From assembly GCF_946221145.1 (NCBI RefSeq), contig NZ_CAMIOH010000219.1, positions 1-5,341 on the forward strand: DNA of 5,341 nucleotides. Direction: 5' to 3'. The stretch's first letter is position 1, and every line of letters starts with the position of its first letter. The position numbers and the translations under genes are program-made. Source of the stretch: an uncultured Paracoccus sp. (lineage in GTDB: Bacteria; Pseudomonadota; Alphaproteobacteria; Rhodobacterales; Rhodobacteraceae). This document shows, piece by piece, positions 1 through 5,341 of this stretch. A model generated the notes under the pieces. The model was not told the DNA's origin and did no database searches. It saw nothing but the letters and a program-made list of their open reading frames with translations.

Positions 1-1347
1 GTGCTGGCGGGGCTTGCGGCGCTGCCGACGGCATCCTGGGGCCGCCCGCCCGCGAAGCCCGTGGCCTTTTCTGCCGGGCCGCTGGTGGCTGCGGCGGGCC
101 TGCCGGGCGTGACCGCCTATGCACGCCTGGAGGCCGCGGACGGCGTGCTGGCAGACGCCGCCCTTGCCGCTGCGCCGATGATGCCGGCCAGCACGCTGAA
201 GGCGGTGACGGCGCTTTATGCCCTGGACCGGCTGGGCGGGGACCGGCGGTTCACGACGCGGGTCATCCTTGCGGGCGACATGCTGGTGCTGGCCGGGGGC
301 GGTGATCCGGTTCTGTCCACCGACGATCTGGCCCGGCTGGCGACCGACCTTGCCGCGACCGGGCTGCCGCCGCCCGCGCGGTTCGCCGTCTGGGGCGGCG
401 CGCTGCCGCAGATACCCGAGATCGCGCCGGGGCAGGCGGATCATCTGGCCTATAACCCGGCGCTGTCGGGGATGATCCTGAACTTCAATCGCGTGCATCT
501 GGGCTGGCGACAGGGCGGCGCGCAGATGTCGCTGGAGGCGCGCGCTGCCGCCCATTCCCCACGCGCCTACACGATCACCGCCGCGCCTGCCGATCAGCCC
601 GACCTGTTCGCTTGGCGTCAGGACGGAACCCGCGAAAGCTGGACCGTCGCCCGCAGCGCGATGGCCCGCCCCGGCAGCCGCTGGCTGCCCGTGCGCCAGC
701 CCGAGCTGTATGCGGGCGACGTATTCCAGACGATGTGCCGTGCCCAGGGGCTGGTCCTGCCCGGGCCAGAGGTCATAGACGACCTGCCCGCAGGAGAGAC
801 CCTGGCAAGCCATACCAGCCCGCCCTTGCGCGACATCCTGCGCGACATGCTGTATTTCTCGACCAACCTCACGGCCGAGGTGGTGGGCCTGCATGCCAGC
901 GGCGGCGCCGATCCTGCGGCATCGGCCCGCGCCATGCAGGGATGGCTGGTCGCGCAGGGGCAGGGGCGCGATTTCATGCTGGCCGATCATTCCGGGTTGT
1001 CGTCCGACAGCCGCGTCACGGCCGAGGGCCTGGTGCGTCTGCTGGCCGGTCCGGGTGTGGCGGCGGGCCTGCCCGACCTTCTGAAACAAGACCCCCTGGA
1101 CGAGGATCTGGGCCGCGATCCCGCGCAGACAGCCGAAATCCGCGCCAAGACCGGGACCTTGAATTTCGTGTCCAATCTTGCCGGCTATCTGGACCGCGCC
1201 GATGGCACCCGATCGGCATTCGCGATCCTGACCGCGGATCCCACGCGGCAGGCGGCGACCGCAGGGCAAGAGCTGCCGCAGGGCGTGCTGGCCTGGACCC
1301 GCGCAGCCAAGCGGCTTCAGCGCGACATGCTGGCGCTGTGGTCCTGA
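1..1347 (+). CDS. dacB: D-alanyl-D-alanine carboxypeptidase/endopeptidase, PBP4 (DacB) family; probably 5'-partial
   Basis: A periplasmic peptidase of the S13/PBP4 family, which removes the terminal D-Ala from peptidoglycan stem peptides and/or cuts cross-links. Residues are counted from the GTG at base 1. All three penicillin-binding motifs are visible: SxxK as S64-T-L-K67 (nucleophile S64), SxN as S287-T-N289, and KTG as K383-T-G385. The family-typical GGGDP lies at 99-103 and an HSGLS stretch at 330-334. The roughly 220 residues between SxxK and SxN match the inserted domains of PBP4 and argue against the shorter DacA/PBP5 type. The first residues (LAGLAALPTASWG) look like the hydrophobic core and end of an export signal, and the frame is open to the window edge, so the true start is probably upstream and GTG at base 1 would be an internal Val; a Tat-type signal is possible but its arginines would lie outside. 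The TGA stop is one base from the stop of the opposing terB-like gene. The family call is firm; the start is not. Confidence 0.93.
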   Translation: MLAGLAALPTASWGRPPAKPVAFSAGPLVAAAGLPGVTAYARLEAADGVLADAALAAAPMMPASTLKAVTALYALDRLGGDRRFTTRVILAGDMLVLAGGGDPVLSTDDLARLATDLAATGLPPPARFAVWGGALPQIPEIAPGQADHLAYNPALSGMILNFNRVHLGWRQGGAQMSLEARAAAHSPRAYTITAAPADQPDLFAWRQDGTRESWTVARSAMARPGSRWLPVRQPELYAGDVFQTMCRAQGLVLPGPEVIDDLPAGETLASHTSPPLRDILRDMLYFSTNLTAEVVGLHASGGADPAASARAMQGWLVAQGQGRDFMLADHSGLSSDSRVTAEGLVRLLAGPGVAAGLPDLLKQDPLDEDLGRDPAQTAEIRAKTGTLNFVSNLAGYLDRADGTRSAFAILTADPTRQAATAGQELPQGVLAWTRAAKRLQRDMLALWS

Positions 1348-1348
1348 C

Positions 1349-1771
1349 TTACAAGACCCGGTGGCGAACCTGGGCCGACAGTTCGATGGCCGCAGCGTGC
1401 AGGCGCGGGATATTCAGTTGGTGGCGGATTTCGGCCAGCATCGCGACCTCGCCTTCGTACAGGCGGCCATCGGCGGCGCCCACGTCGCAAGCCAGGGCAT
1501 AGGCGGTTTCATACAGCTTTTCAGGCAGGGCATCGCGGACCAGGCCGAACAGGGCGTCGATGCCGTCCTCATCCTCGAACAGGCTCATCACCGTTTGGCT
1601 GATGGCGCGGATCCGGTCGGTGTCGTATTCGGCGAAAACCGGGGCGTGATCGACGTTCCGCTGGATCGCCACCAGTTCCGACGTGCGATAGGTCTGGTCC
1701 GACGCCAGCACCGCGACCATCACCGCCACCAAGGCATCGCAGGGCGAGAACGAGGGCAGGTCGATGGTCAT
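1349..1771 (-). CDS. TerB-domain protein (tellurite-resistance TerB-like), 140 aa
   Basis: A small acidic, all-helical protein of the TerB-like family, with no signal peptide or clear membrane segment, so probably cytoplasmic. The clearest signature is A-D101-G-R-L-Y-E-G-E108 followed by a helix, the acidic DGxxxxxE motif of TerB-like domains. A degenerate counterpart, S24-D25-Q-T-Y-R-T-S-E32, lies in the N-terminal half, giving the two-fold helical pattern of the family. TerB domains are reported to bind metal ions through such acidic residues. The ATG at 1771-1769 is chosen because AAAAGGA ends six bases upstream; longer in-frame versions (an ATG 18 bases further up, or a TTG at 1804) lack a comparable ribosome site. 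It is divergent from lysS and tail-to-tail with dacB. No other ter genes are nearby, so a role in tellurite resistance should not be assumed; the function is unknown. Confidence 0.8.
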   Translation of the reverse strand: MTIDLPSFSPCDALVAVMVAVLASDQTYRTSELVAIQRNVDHAPVFAEYDTDRIRAISQTVMSLFEDEDGIDALFGLVRDALPEKLYETAYALACDVGAADGRLYEGEVAMLAEIRHQLNIPRLHAAAIELSAQVRHRVL

Positions 1772-1777
1772 GTCATG

Positions 1778-1784
1778 TCCTTTT
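1778..1784 (-). promoter_or_regulatory. Ribosome binding site deciding the terB-like start
   Basis: On the minus strand AAAAGGA sits here, with a six-base spacer before the ATG at 1771-1769. This favours the 140-residue product over the 146- and 151-residue alternatives. Confidence 0.6.
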
Positions 1785-1805
1785 GGCATCGGTGTCGGGC
1801 GCAAA

Positions 1806-1842
1806 TTATTGACGATTCAGCCCGCTTTCAATAAGGCGTCAA
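1806..1842. repeat. Nested inverted repeats in the terB/lysS divergent promoter
   Basis: TTATTGA at 1806-1812 is exactly complemented by TCAATAA at 1828-1834; half-site centres are 22 bp apart, about two helical turns. A second pair, TTGACG at 1809-1814 and CGTCAA at 1837-1842, overlaps it. The layout could suit a dimeric regulator, or could simply reflect two opposed promoters with similar hexamers. A GANTC site (GATTC, 1814-1818), the recognition sequence of the alphaproteobacterial CcrM methylase, lies inside. Confidence 0.45.
1809..1837 (+). promoter_or_regulatory. Candidate sigma70-type promoter for lysS
   Basis: TTGACG at 1809-1814 matches five of six bases of the -35 consensus. The -10 is weak: AATAAG at 1830-1835 matches four of six but at a short 15-base spacing, while TAAGGC at 1832-1837 has ideal 17-base spacing but a poor match. 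Initiation would fall around 1842, giving a leader of about 25 bases before the lysS ATG. The stretch is noticeably AT-richer than its surroundings. This is prediction by eye; the exact -10 is uncertain. Confidence 0.4.
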
Positions 1843-1853
1843 GGTCTTGGAAC

Positions 1854-1858
1854 AGGAG
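1854..1858 (+). promoter_or_regulatory. Ribosome binding site of lysS
   Basis: AGGAG eight bases before the ATG at 1867 is a strong Shine-Dalgarno match and supports this start, which also fits the N-terminus expected for class I LysRS. Confidence 0.75.
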
Positions 1859-1866
1859 AAGACGCG

Positions 1867-3450
1867 ATGACCACCCTGCGCGACGCCGCACTGCAATCGA
1901 AGGCCTGGCCGTTCGAGGAGGCGCGCCGGGTGCTGAAACGCTATGAGAAGAAGGATCCCGCCAAGGGTTACGTCCTGTTCGAGACCGGCTATGGCCCCTC
2001 GGGCCTGCCCCATATCGGCACCTTCGGCGAGGTGGCGCGCACCACGATGATCCGCCGCGCCTTCCAGATGATCAGCGACATCCCGACGCGGCTGTTCTGC
2101 TTTTCCGACGACATGGACGGGATGCGCAAGGTGCCGGAAAACGTCCCCCATCAGGACATGCTGCGCCAGCATTTGCAGGAACCGCTGACCACGGTGCCCG
2201 ATCCGTTCGGCGAATATGACAGCTTCGGCGGCCATAATAACGCCATGCTGCGCCGGTTTCTGGACACGTTCGGCTTTGAATACGAATTCATCAGCGCGAC
2301 GGAATTTTATAAATCCGGCCGGTTCGACGACACGCTGCGGCTGGCGGCCGAGCGTTACGATGCGATCATGGAGGTCATGCTGGCGTCGCTGCGCGAGGAA
2401 CGCCAGCAGACCTATAGCTGCTTCCTGCCGATCAGCCCCAAGACCGGCAAGGTTCTGTATGTGCCGATCAAGCATGTGGATGCCGCGAACGGCACCATCA
2501 CCTTTGACGACGAGGACGGGCAGGAACTGACCCTGCCGGTCACCGGCGGGCAGGTGAAGCTGCAATGGAAGCCCGATTTCGGCGCCCGCTGGGCCGCCCT
2601 GGATGTCGATTTCGAGATGTATGGCAAGGATCATTCCACCAACACCCCGATCTATGACGGCATCTGCGAGATCCTGGGCGGGCGGAAGCCCGAGCATTTC
2701 ACCTATGAGCTGTTCCTGGACCAGAACGGCCAGAAGATCAGCAAATCCAAGGGCAACGGGCTGTCCATCGACGAATGGCTGACCTATGCGGCGACCCAAA
2801 GCCTGTCCTATTTCATGTATCAGAAGCCCAAGACGGCCAAGCGGATGCATTTCGACGTGATCCCCAAGGCGGTGGACGAATATCACCAGCAGTTGCGGGC
2901 TTGGCCCGACCAGACGCCGGACCAGCAGCTTGCCAACCCGGTCTGGCATATCCATGGCGGCGAGGTGCCCGCCAGCGACATGGTGGTGCCGTTCCAGATG
3001 CTGCTGAACCTGGCCTCGGTGGCCGGGGCCAAGGACAAGGACGGGCTGTGGGGGTTCATCCGCCGCTACGCGCCCGAGGCATCGCCCGAGACCCATCCGG
3101 GGCTGGATCACGCCGCGGGCTTCGCGGTGCGGTATTTCACCGATTTCGTGGCGCCCACGCGGGTGTTCCGCGCGCCGACCGAGGTGGAGCGCCGGGCGAT
3201 GGAGGATCTGGCGGGTCGGCTTGCCGCCTGGGACCAGCCCGCCGATCCCGAGGCGTTGCAATCCATGGTCTTTGCCATCGGCAAGGATCACGGGTTCGAG
3301 CCGCTGAAGGACTGGTTCAGCGCGCTGTATCAGGTGCTGCTGGGCGCCGATCAGGGGCCGCGATTCGGCGGGTTCATCGCGCTGTATGGCATCGACGAGA
3401 CGCGGGCGCTGATCGAGAAGGCTTTGGCCGGGGAACTGGCGGGGGTGTAG
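1867..3450 (+). CDS. lysS: Lysyl-tRNA synthetase, class I
   Basis: Charges tRNA-Lys with lysine in the cytoplasm, using ATP. This is the class I form (also called lysK), unrelated in fold to the class II LysRS of E. coli; the class I form is usual in Archaea and Alphaproteobacteria. The Rossmann-fold signatures are clear: HIGH-type H49-I-G-T52 after Y-G-P-S-G-L-P, and KMSKS-type K290-I-S-K-S294 followed by KGN. Between them lies the family block from W234 to H256, with the VDFEMYGKDH stretch at 247-256 that helps form the active site. The C-terminal helical part, about 330-527, fits the anticodon-binding cage region and ends in the typical LYGIDETRALIEKAL segment (507-520). At 527 residues the length is normal for the family, and there is no frameshift or missing catalytic motif. 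An AGGAG precedes the ATG by eight bases. The gene is divergent from the terB-like gene and appears monocistronic, with hairpins following its TAG stop. Confidence 0.97.
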   Translation: MTTLRDAALQSKAWPFEEARRVLKRYEKKDPAKGYVLFETGYGPSGLPHIGTFGEVARTTMIRRAFQMISDIPTRLFCFSDDMDGMRKVPENVPHQDMLRQHLQEPLTTVPDPFGEYDSFGGHNNAMLRRFLDTFGFEYEFISATEFYKSGRFDDTLRLAAERYDAIMEVMLASLREERQQTYSCFLPISPKTGKVLYVPIKHVDAANGTITFDDEDGQELTLPVTGGQVKLQWKPDFGARWAALDVDFEMYGKDHSTNTPIYDGICEILGGRKPEHFTYELFLDQNGQKISKSKGNGLSIDEWLTYAATQSLSYFMYQKPKTAKRMHFDVIPKAVDEYHQQLRAWPDQTPDQQLANPVWHIHGGEVPASDMVVPFQMLLNLASVAGAKDKDGLWGFIRRYAPEASPETHPGLDHAAGFAVRYFTDFVAPTRVFRAPTEVERRAMEDLAGRLAAWDQPADPEALQSMVFAIGKDHGFEPLKDWFSALYQVLLGADQGPRFGGFIALYGIDETRALIEKALAGELAGV

Positions 3451-3467
3451 CATCCCCTGGTTCTGAA

Positions 3468-3491
3468 TGGCGAAGGCCATCGCCTTCGCCA
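3468..3491. repeat. REP-like perfect hairpin after lysS
   Basis: TGGCGAAGGC (3468-3477) and GCCTTCGCCA (3482-3491) form a perfect 10-bp stem with a four-base CATC loop, starting 18 bases after the lysS stop. There is no T run on either strand, so it is not a classical terminator; it could protect the lysS mRNA 3' end, aid termination, or be a copy of a dispersed palindromic repeat. Confidence 0.55.
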
Positions 3492-3518
3492 CCGCGTGAC
3501 GGATCCACCCGAACCGGA

Positions 3519-3535
3519 CGGGCCTGCAAGGCCCG
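3519..3535. repeat. Small GC-rich hairpin
   Basis: CGGGCCT (3519-3525) and AGGCCCG (3529-3535) form a 7-bp stem with a three-base loop. It sits directly before the stronger terminator-like hairpin. No T tract follows, and its function is unknown. Confidence 0.35.
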
Positions 3536-3538
3536 GCC

Positions 3539-3568
3539 AGCGCCCGCCCCGCCACCGGCGGGCGCTTT
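3539..3568 (+). terminator. Candidate intrinsic terminator of lysS
   Basis: AGCGCCCGCC (3539-3548) pairs perfectly with GGCGGGCGCT (3557-3566) around an eight-base loop, and the right arm runs straight into TTTA. The GC-rich stem with a short U run fits a rho-independent terminator for rightward transcription about 90 bases after the lysS stop. The T run is short, so efficiency is uncertain. Confidence 0.55.
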
Positions 3569-3632
3569 ACGCCCACCGGGTCGGGCGCCGGCCTTCCGTG
3601 GTCGCGGGACCGGACCGTCTCTGGTTGCGATC

Positions 3633-3669
3633 TCGGGAAACGTGCGGGGGAAACGCATGCGTTTCCCGA
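3633..3669. repeat. Perfect 20-bp palindrome with a third half-site (GGGAAACG family)
   Basis: GGGAAACGCA followed immediately by its complement TGCGTTTCCC makes a perfect 20-bp palindrome at 3648-3667. The upstream TCGGGAAACG (3633-3642) is also an exact 10-bp complement of CGTTTCCCGA (3660-3669), so the right arm can pair with either of two left arms. The cluster lies about 30 bases beyond the recR stop. It could be a protein-binding palindrome, a termination or mRNA-end structure for the convergent genes, or a dispersed repeat. No T tract follows on either strand. Confidence 0.6.
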
Positions 3670-3671
3670 TC

Positions 3672-3683
3672 CCGCCCGGGCGG
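3672..3683. repeat. 12-bp GC palindrome next to the recR stop
   Basis: CCGCCCGGGCGG is self-complementary across 12 bp and lies 14 bases past the recR stop. In such GC-rich sequence it may be chance, but it adds to the run of palindromes in this 247-bp intergenic region. Confidence 0.3.
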
Positions 3684-3697
3684 ACGCCGCGCTGTCT

Positions 3698-4297
3698 TTA
3701 AAACCGCCGCCTTGCCCTCAGCGCGGCGCTGATCGTGCCGTCGTCCAGATAATCCAGCTCTCCGCCGATCGGCATGCCCTGGGCCAGGCCGGTCACCGTC
3801 ACATCGCTGCCCGCCAGGGCGTCGGCGATGTAATGGGCGGTCGTCTGCCCGTCCACCGTCGCGTTCAGCGCCAGGATCACCTCGGTCACGCGGTCCCGTT
3901 CGACGCGGTCGATCAGCGCCGGGATGCCCAGATCGTTCGGCCCGATTTCATCCAGGGCCGACAGGGTGCCGCCCAGCACGTGATAGCGGCCGCGAAAGGC
4001 CCGGCCCCGCTCCATCGCCCACAGATCCGCCACGTCCTGCACCACGCAGATTTCGCCCGTCGCGCGGGCCGGATCGGTGCAGATCGCGCATTCGTCGCGG
4101 TCGGTGATATTGCCGCAGGTGACGCATTCGCGCGAATTCATCGCCACCCGGTCCAGCAGCCCGGCCAGCTGCGCCATCTGCCCGGACCGCTTGCGGATCA
4201 GGGCCAGTACGATCCGCCGGGCCGAACGCGGGCCAAGCCCCGGCAGCCGCGCCATCAGCGCGACAAGCGCCTGGATGTCGTCGCTGCCGTCTGCCAT
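3698..4297 (-). CDS. recR: Recombination mediator protein RecR
   Basis: RecR works with RecF and RecO to load RecA on single-stranded DNA at gaps and stalled forks. In its 199 residues the family layout is complete: a helix-hairpin-helix around 17-33 (RLPGLGPRSARRIVLAL), a four-cysteine zinc finger at C58, C61, C70 and C73, a Toprim domain from about 82 (EICVVQDVADLWAMERG) through 143-155 (ALNATVDGQTTAH), and the C-terminal GMPIGGELDYLDDGT segment at 174-188. The length is normal and no key residue is missing. The ATG at 4297 lies one base after the ybaB TGA (TGACATG). I see no good Shine-Dalgarno sequence in front, so translation is probably coupled to ybaB. It is the last gene of dnaX-ybaB-recR in this window, and its TAA stop faces lysS across a hairpin-rich gap. 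Confidence 0.96.
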   Translation of the reverse strand: MADGSDDIQALVALMARLPGLGPRSARRIVLALIRKRSGQMAQLAGLLDRVAMNSRECVTCGNITDRDECAICTDPARATGEICVVQDVADLWAMERGRAFRGRYHVLGGTLSALDEIGPNDLGIPALIDRVERDRVTEVILALNATVDGQTTAHYIADALAGSDVTVTGLAQGMPIGGELDYLDDGTISAALRARRRF

Positions 4298-4298
4298 G

Positions 4299-4643
4299 TC
4301 AGAACGGCAGCTTCATGTCGGCGGGCAGGCCCAGATCCTGCGAAATGCGGGCCATTTCCGACTGCGCCTTGTCCTGCGCCTTGCGCTGCGCATCCTTGAT
4401 CGCGGCCAGGATCAGATCCTCGACCACCTCTTTTTCCGAGGGCACGAAGATCGACGGGTCAATGTCAAGCGCGGTCAATTCGCCCTTGGCAGTGCAGGTC
4501 GCCTTGACCAGCCCCGCGCCGGATTCGCCGGTCACGGTCATGGTCTCCAGATCGGCCTGCATCTGCTGCATCCGGTCCTGCATGTCCTTCGCGGCCTTCA
4601 TCATCTTGGCCATGTCGCCAAAGCCGCCCAAACCCTTGATCAT
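4299..4643 (-). CDS. ybaB: YbaB/EbfC family nucleoid-associated protein
   Basis: A small dimeric DNA-binding protein of the YbaB/EbfC family, thought to help organise the nucleoid and often encoded between dnaX and recR. The 114-residue product has the expected plan: a Gly-rich start, a Met- and Gln-rich first helix (about 10-36), a central beta region with the conserved-looking TGESGAGLVKATCTAKGELTALDIDPS stretch (38-64, its longest conserved part lying near 39-58), and a charged second helix (about 72-100). The ATG at 4643 has GAGGA seven bases upstream, inside the last codons of dnaX; the gap to the dnaX stop is only 3 bases, and recR begins one base after its own stop. Length and start match the family. 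The precise cellular role, in this organism as in most, is not settled. Confidence 0.93.
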   Translation of the reverse strand: MIKGLGGFGDMAKMMKAAKDMQDRMQQMQADLETMTVTGESGAGLVKATCTAKGELTALDIDPSIFVPSEKEVVEDLILAAIKDAQRKAQDKAQSEMARISQDLGLPADMKLPF

Positions 4644-4646
4644 CTC

Positions 4647-5341
4647 TCAATCCTCATCCTCGAAGGGATCCCATTCCTCGACCTCGGCCACCGGGCCTTC
4701 GGTCAACTCGTGCGGGTTGACCGCATCCTGGGCCAGATCGGCCCGTTCGATGGCGATGGGCGCGTGACGCACCTGCCTCAATGTGGCGCCGGGAAAGGCC
4801 GCCAGCACCTGCTGCACGATGGGCAGTTGCAGCGCGCGGGCCTCGCGCTGCTTCCGATCGGCGGCGTTCTGTTCGGCGATGGTCGGCCCGCCGCCGTCGC
4901 TGGTGACGGTGACCGCCCAGCGATGCCCGCCGGTCCAGCCGCGCAGCCGTTCGCCCAGCCGCTGCGCCAGATCGCGCGGGGCGTCGCCCTTGGGCTGAAA
5001 CTCGATCCGCCCGGGGCTGTATCGCACCAGCCCGACATGGCGTTCCACCTGCACCAGAAGCAGCATGTCCCCCATCCGCCGGATCAGATCCAGCACAGCG
5101 GCGAAATCGGGGTAATCGGCAAAGGCATCCGGGCTGACGGCAAGCGCCACCGCCGCGCCCGACCGCTGGGCGATCACCGGCGCCGAACGCGCGGCGCGCG
5201 GCGCCTGGGACGGCGCGGCAGGCGCGCCCTGCCGGGTGAACTCGCCCGCCGCCTGGGCCTGCTGGACGCGGCGGATCAGCGTTTCCGGGTCGGGCAGGTC
5301 GGCCACATGGGTCAGCCGGATCACCGCCATTTCGGCGGCCA
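4647..5341 (-). CDS. dnaX: DNA polymerase III subunit gamma/tau (DnaX), C-terminal part; 5' end beyond the window
   Basis: DnaX is the clamp-loader ATPase subunit that links polymerase cores and helicase at the fork. Only the last 230 complete codons are here, and the frame is open to the window edge, so the Met at 5330 is internal (it is preceded by A-A-E). The fragment starts with AAEMAVIRLTHVADLPDPETLIRRV, typical of the end of the collar domain III. An Ala/Pro/Gln-rich linker follows (about 30-65), then a folded C-terminal domain of the kind seen in alphaproteobacterial DnaX, with GWTGGHRWAVTV and GPTIAEQNA blocks and a LPIVQQVLAAFPGA segment, and finally an acidic tail ending EEWDPFEDED. 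The ATPase and zinc modules (domains I-II) lie outside the window. Gene order dnaX-ybaB-recR supports the call independently. Whether a short gamma form is made by frameshifting cannot be judged from this part. Confidence 0.9.
   Translation of the reverse strand, partial: AAEMAVIRLTHVADLPDPETLIRRVQQAQAAGEFTRQGAPAAPSQAPRAARSAPVIAQRSGAAVALAVSPDAFADYPDFAAVLDLIRRMGDMLLLVQVERHVGLVRYSPGRIEFQPKGDAPRDLAQRLGERLRGWTGGHRWAVTVTSDGGGPTIAEQNAADRKQREARALQLPIVQQVLAAFPGATLRQVRHAPIAIERADLAQDAVNPHELTEGPVAEVEEWDPFEDED
4651..4655 (-). promoter_or_regulatory. Ribosome binding site of ybaB inside the dnaX end
   Basis: GAGGA on the minus strand, seven bases before the ybaB ATG, is embedded in the final acidic codons of dnaX. 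It supports the start at 4643 and suggests that ybaB can be translated independently as well as by coupling. Confidence 0.55.

Larger units (their letters stand above)
1805..1842 (-). promoter_or_regulatory. Candidate promoter(s) for the terB-like gene, overlapping the lysS promoter
   Basis: Two overlapping possibilities are visible on the minus strand. TTGAAA (1831-1826) and AATAAT (1810-1805) each match five of six consensus bases, but the spacing is only 15. Alternatively TTGACG (1842-1837) is a good -35 with only a weak -10 candidate (TGAATC, 1819-1814) at 17 bases. Either would start transcription roughly 25-45 bases before the ATG at 1771. The elements interleave with the lysS promoter, so the two polymerases could not bind at once. 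Confidence 0.35.

Noticed and set aside
612..1502. A 296-codon plus-strand frame overlapping dacB and the terB-like gene
   Set aside because: It is a frame-shifted shadow of dacB, Arg/Pro/Gly-rich and without domain signatures, and the true dacB frame has all three catalytic motifs.
1361..1834. A 157-codon plus-strand frame opposite the terB-like gene
   Set aside because: It is antisense to the TerB-domain frame, which has a good ribosome site and a family motif; this one has neither.
1828..3576. A 582-codon open frame on the minus strand opposite lysS
   Set aside because: It is antisense to a gene with complete class I LysRS motifs, is rich in His, Arg and Gln as expected from reversed high-GC codons, and shows no recognisable domain.
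3451..3697. Possible small RNA or CRISPR-like array from the repeated hairpins
   Set aside because: The palindromes differ from one another, there are no regularly spaced direct repeats, and I see no promoter-like sequence that would drive a separate transcript.
2775..3701. A 308-codon frame spanning the end of lysS and the intergenic region
   Set aside because: It overlaps the conserved lysS C-terminus in another frame, has a low-complexity Arg/Gly/Pro composition, and runs through the palindromes.
3833..4399. A 188-codon plus-strand frame opposite recR
   Set aside because: It is the antisense shadow of a complete recR with intact zinc finger and Toprim residues.
4315..4767. A 150-codon plus-strand frame opposite ybaB and the dnaX end
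   Set aside because: It is Ser/Ala/Cys-rich, as typical for antisense of high-GC genes, and lies over a well-supported operon.

Overview
The window looks like ordinary core chromosome from a high-GC alphaproteobacterium, most likely Paracoccus or a close Rhodobacteraceae/Paracoccaceae relative. The grounds are the strong G/C preference at third codon positions, a class I (archaeal-type) lysyl-tRNA synthetase as is usual in Alphaproteobacteria, and the protein style of the DnaX tail, YbaB and RecR. The genus is an inference from sequence style, not from a database match.

Layout, left to right. (1) Positions 1-1347, plus strand: a PBP4/DacB-type D-alanyl-D-alanine carboxypeptidase/endopeptidase, probably cut by the window edge inside its signal peptide. 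(2) 1349-1771, minus strand: a small TerB-domain protein whose stop lies one base from the dacB stop (tail to tail). (3) 1772-1866: a 95-bp divergent promoter region with overlapping candidate promoters, nested inverted repeats and a GANTC methylation site. (4) 1867-3450, plus strand: complete class I lysS. (5) 3451-3697: a non-coding stretch between convergent genes, holding several GC-rich hairpins, including a likely lysS terminator, a REP-like hairpin and a perfect 20-bp palindrome. (6) 3698-5341, minus strand: the conserved replication/repair cluster dnaX (3' part only) - ybaB - recR, with 3-bp and 1-bp gaps between genes.

The genes serve peptidoglycan remodelling (dacB), translation (lysS), and DNA replication and recombinational repair (dnaX, ybaB, recR). 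dnaX-ybaB-recR is a recognised conserved operon; the other genes are neighbours with no evident shared pathway. I see no mobile element, CRISPR array, tRNA, rRNA, phage gene or clear sign of horizontal transfer, and no convincing undescribed system. The parts most worth a second look are non-coding: the lysS/terB divergent promoter and the palindrome cluster between lysS and recR.
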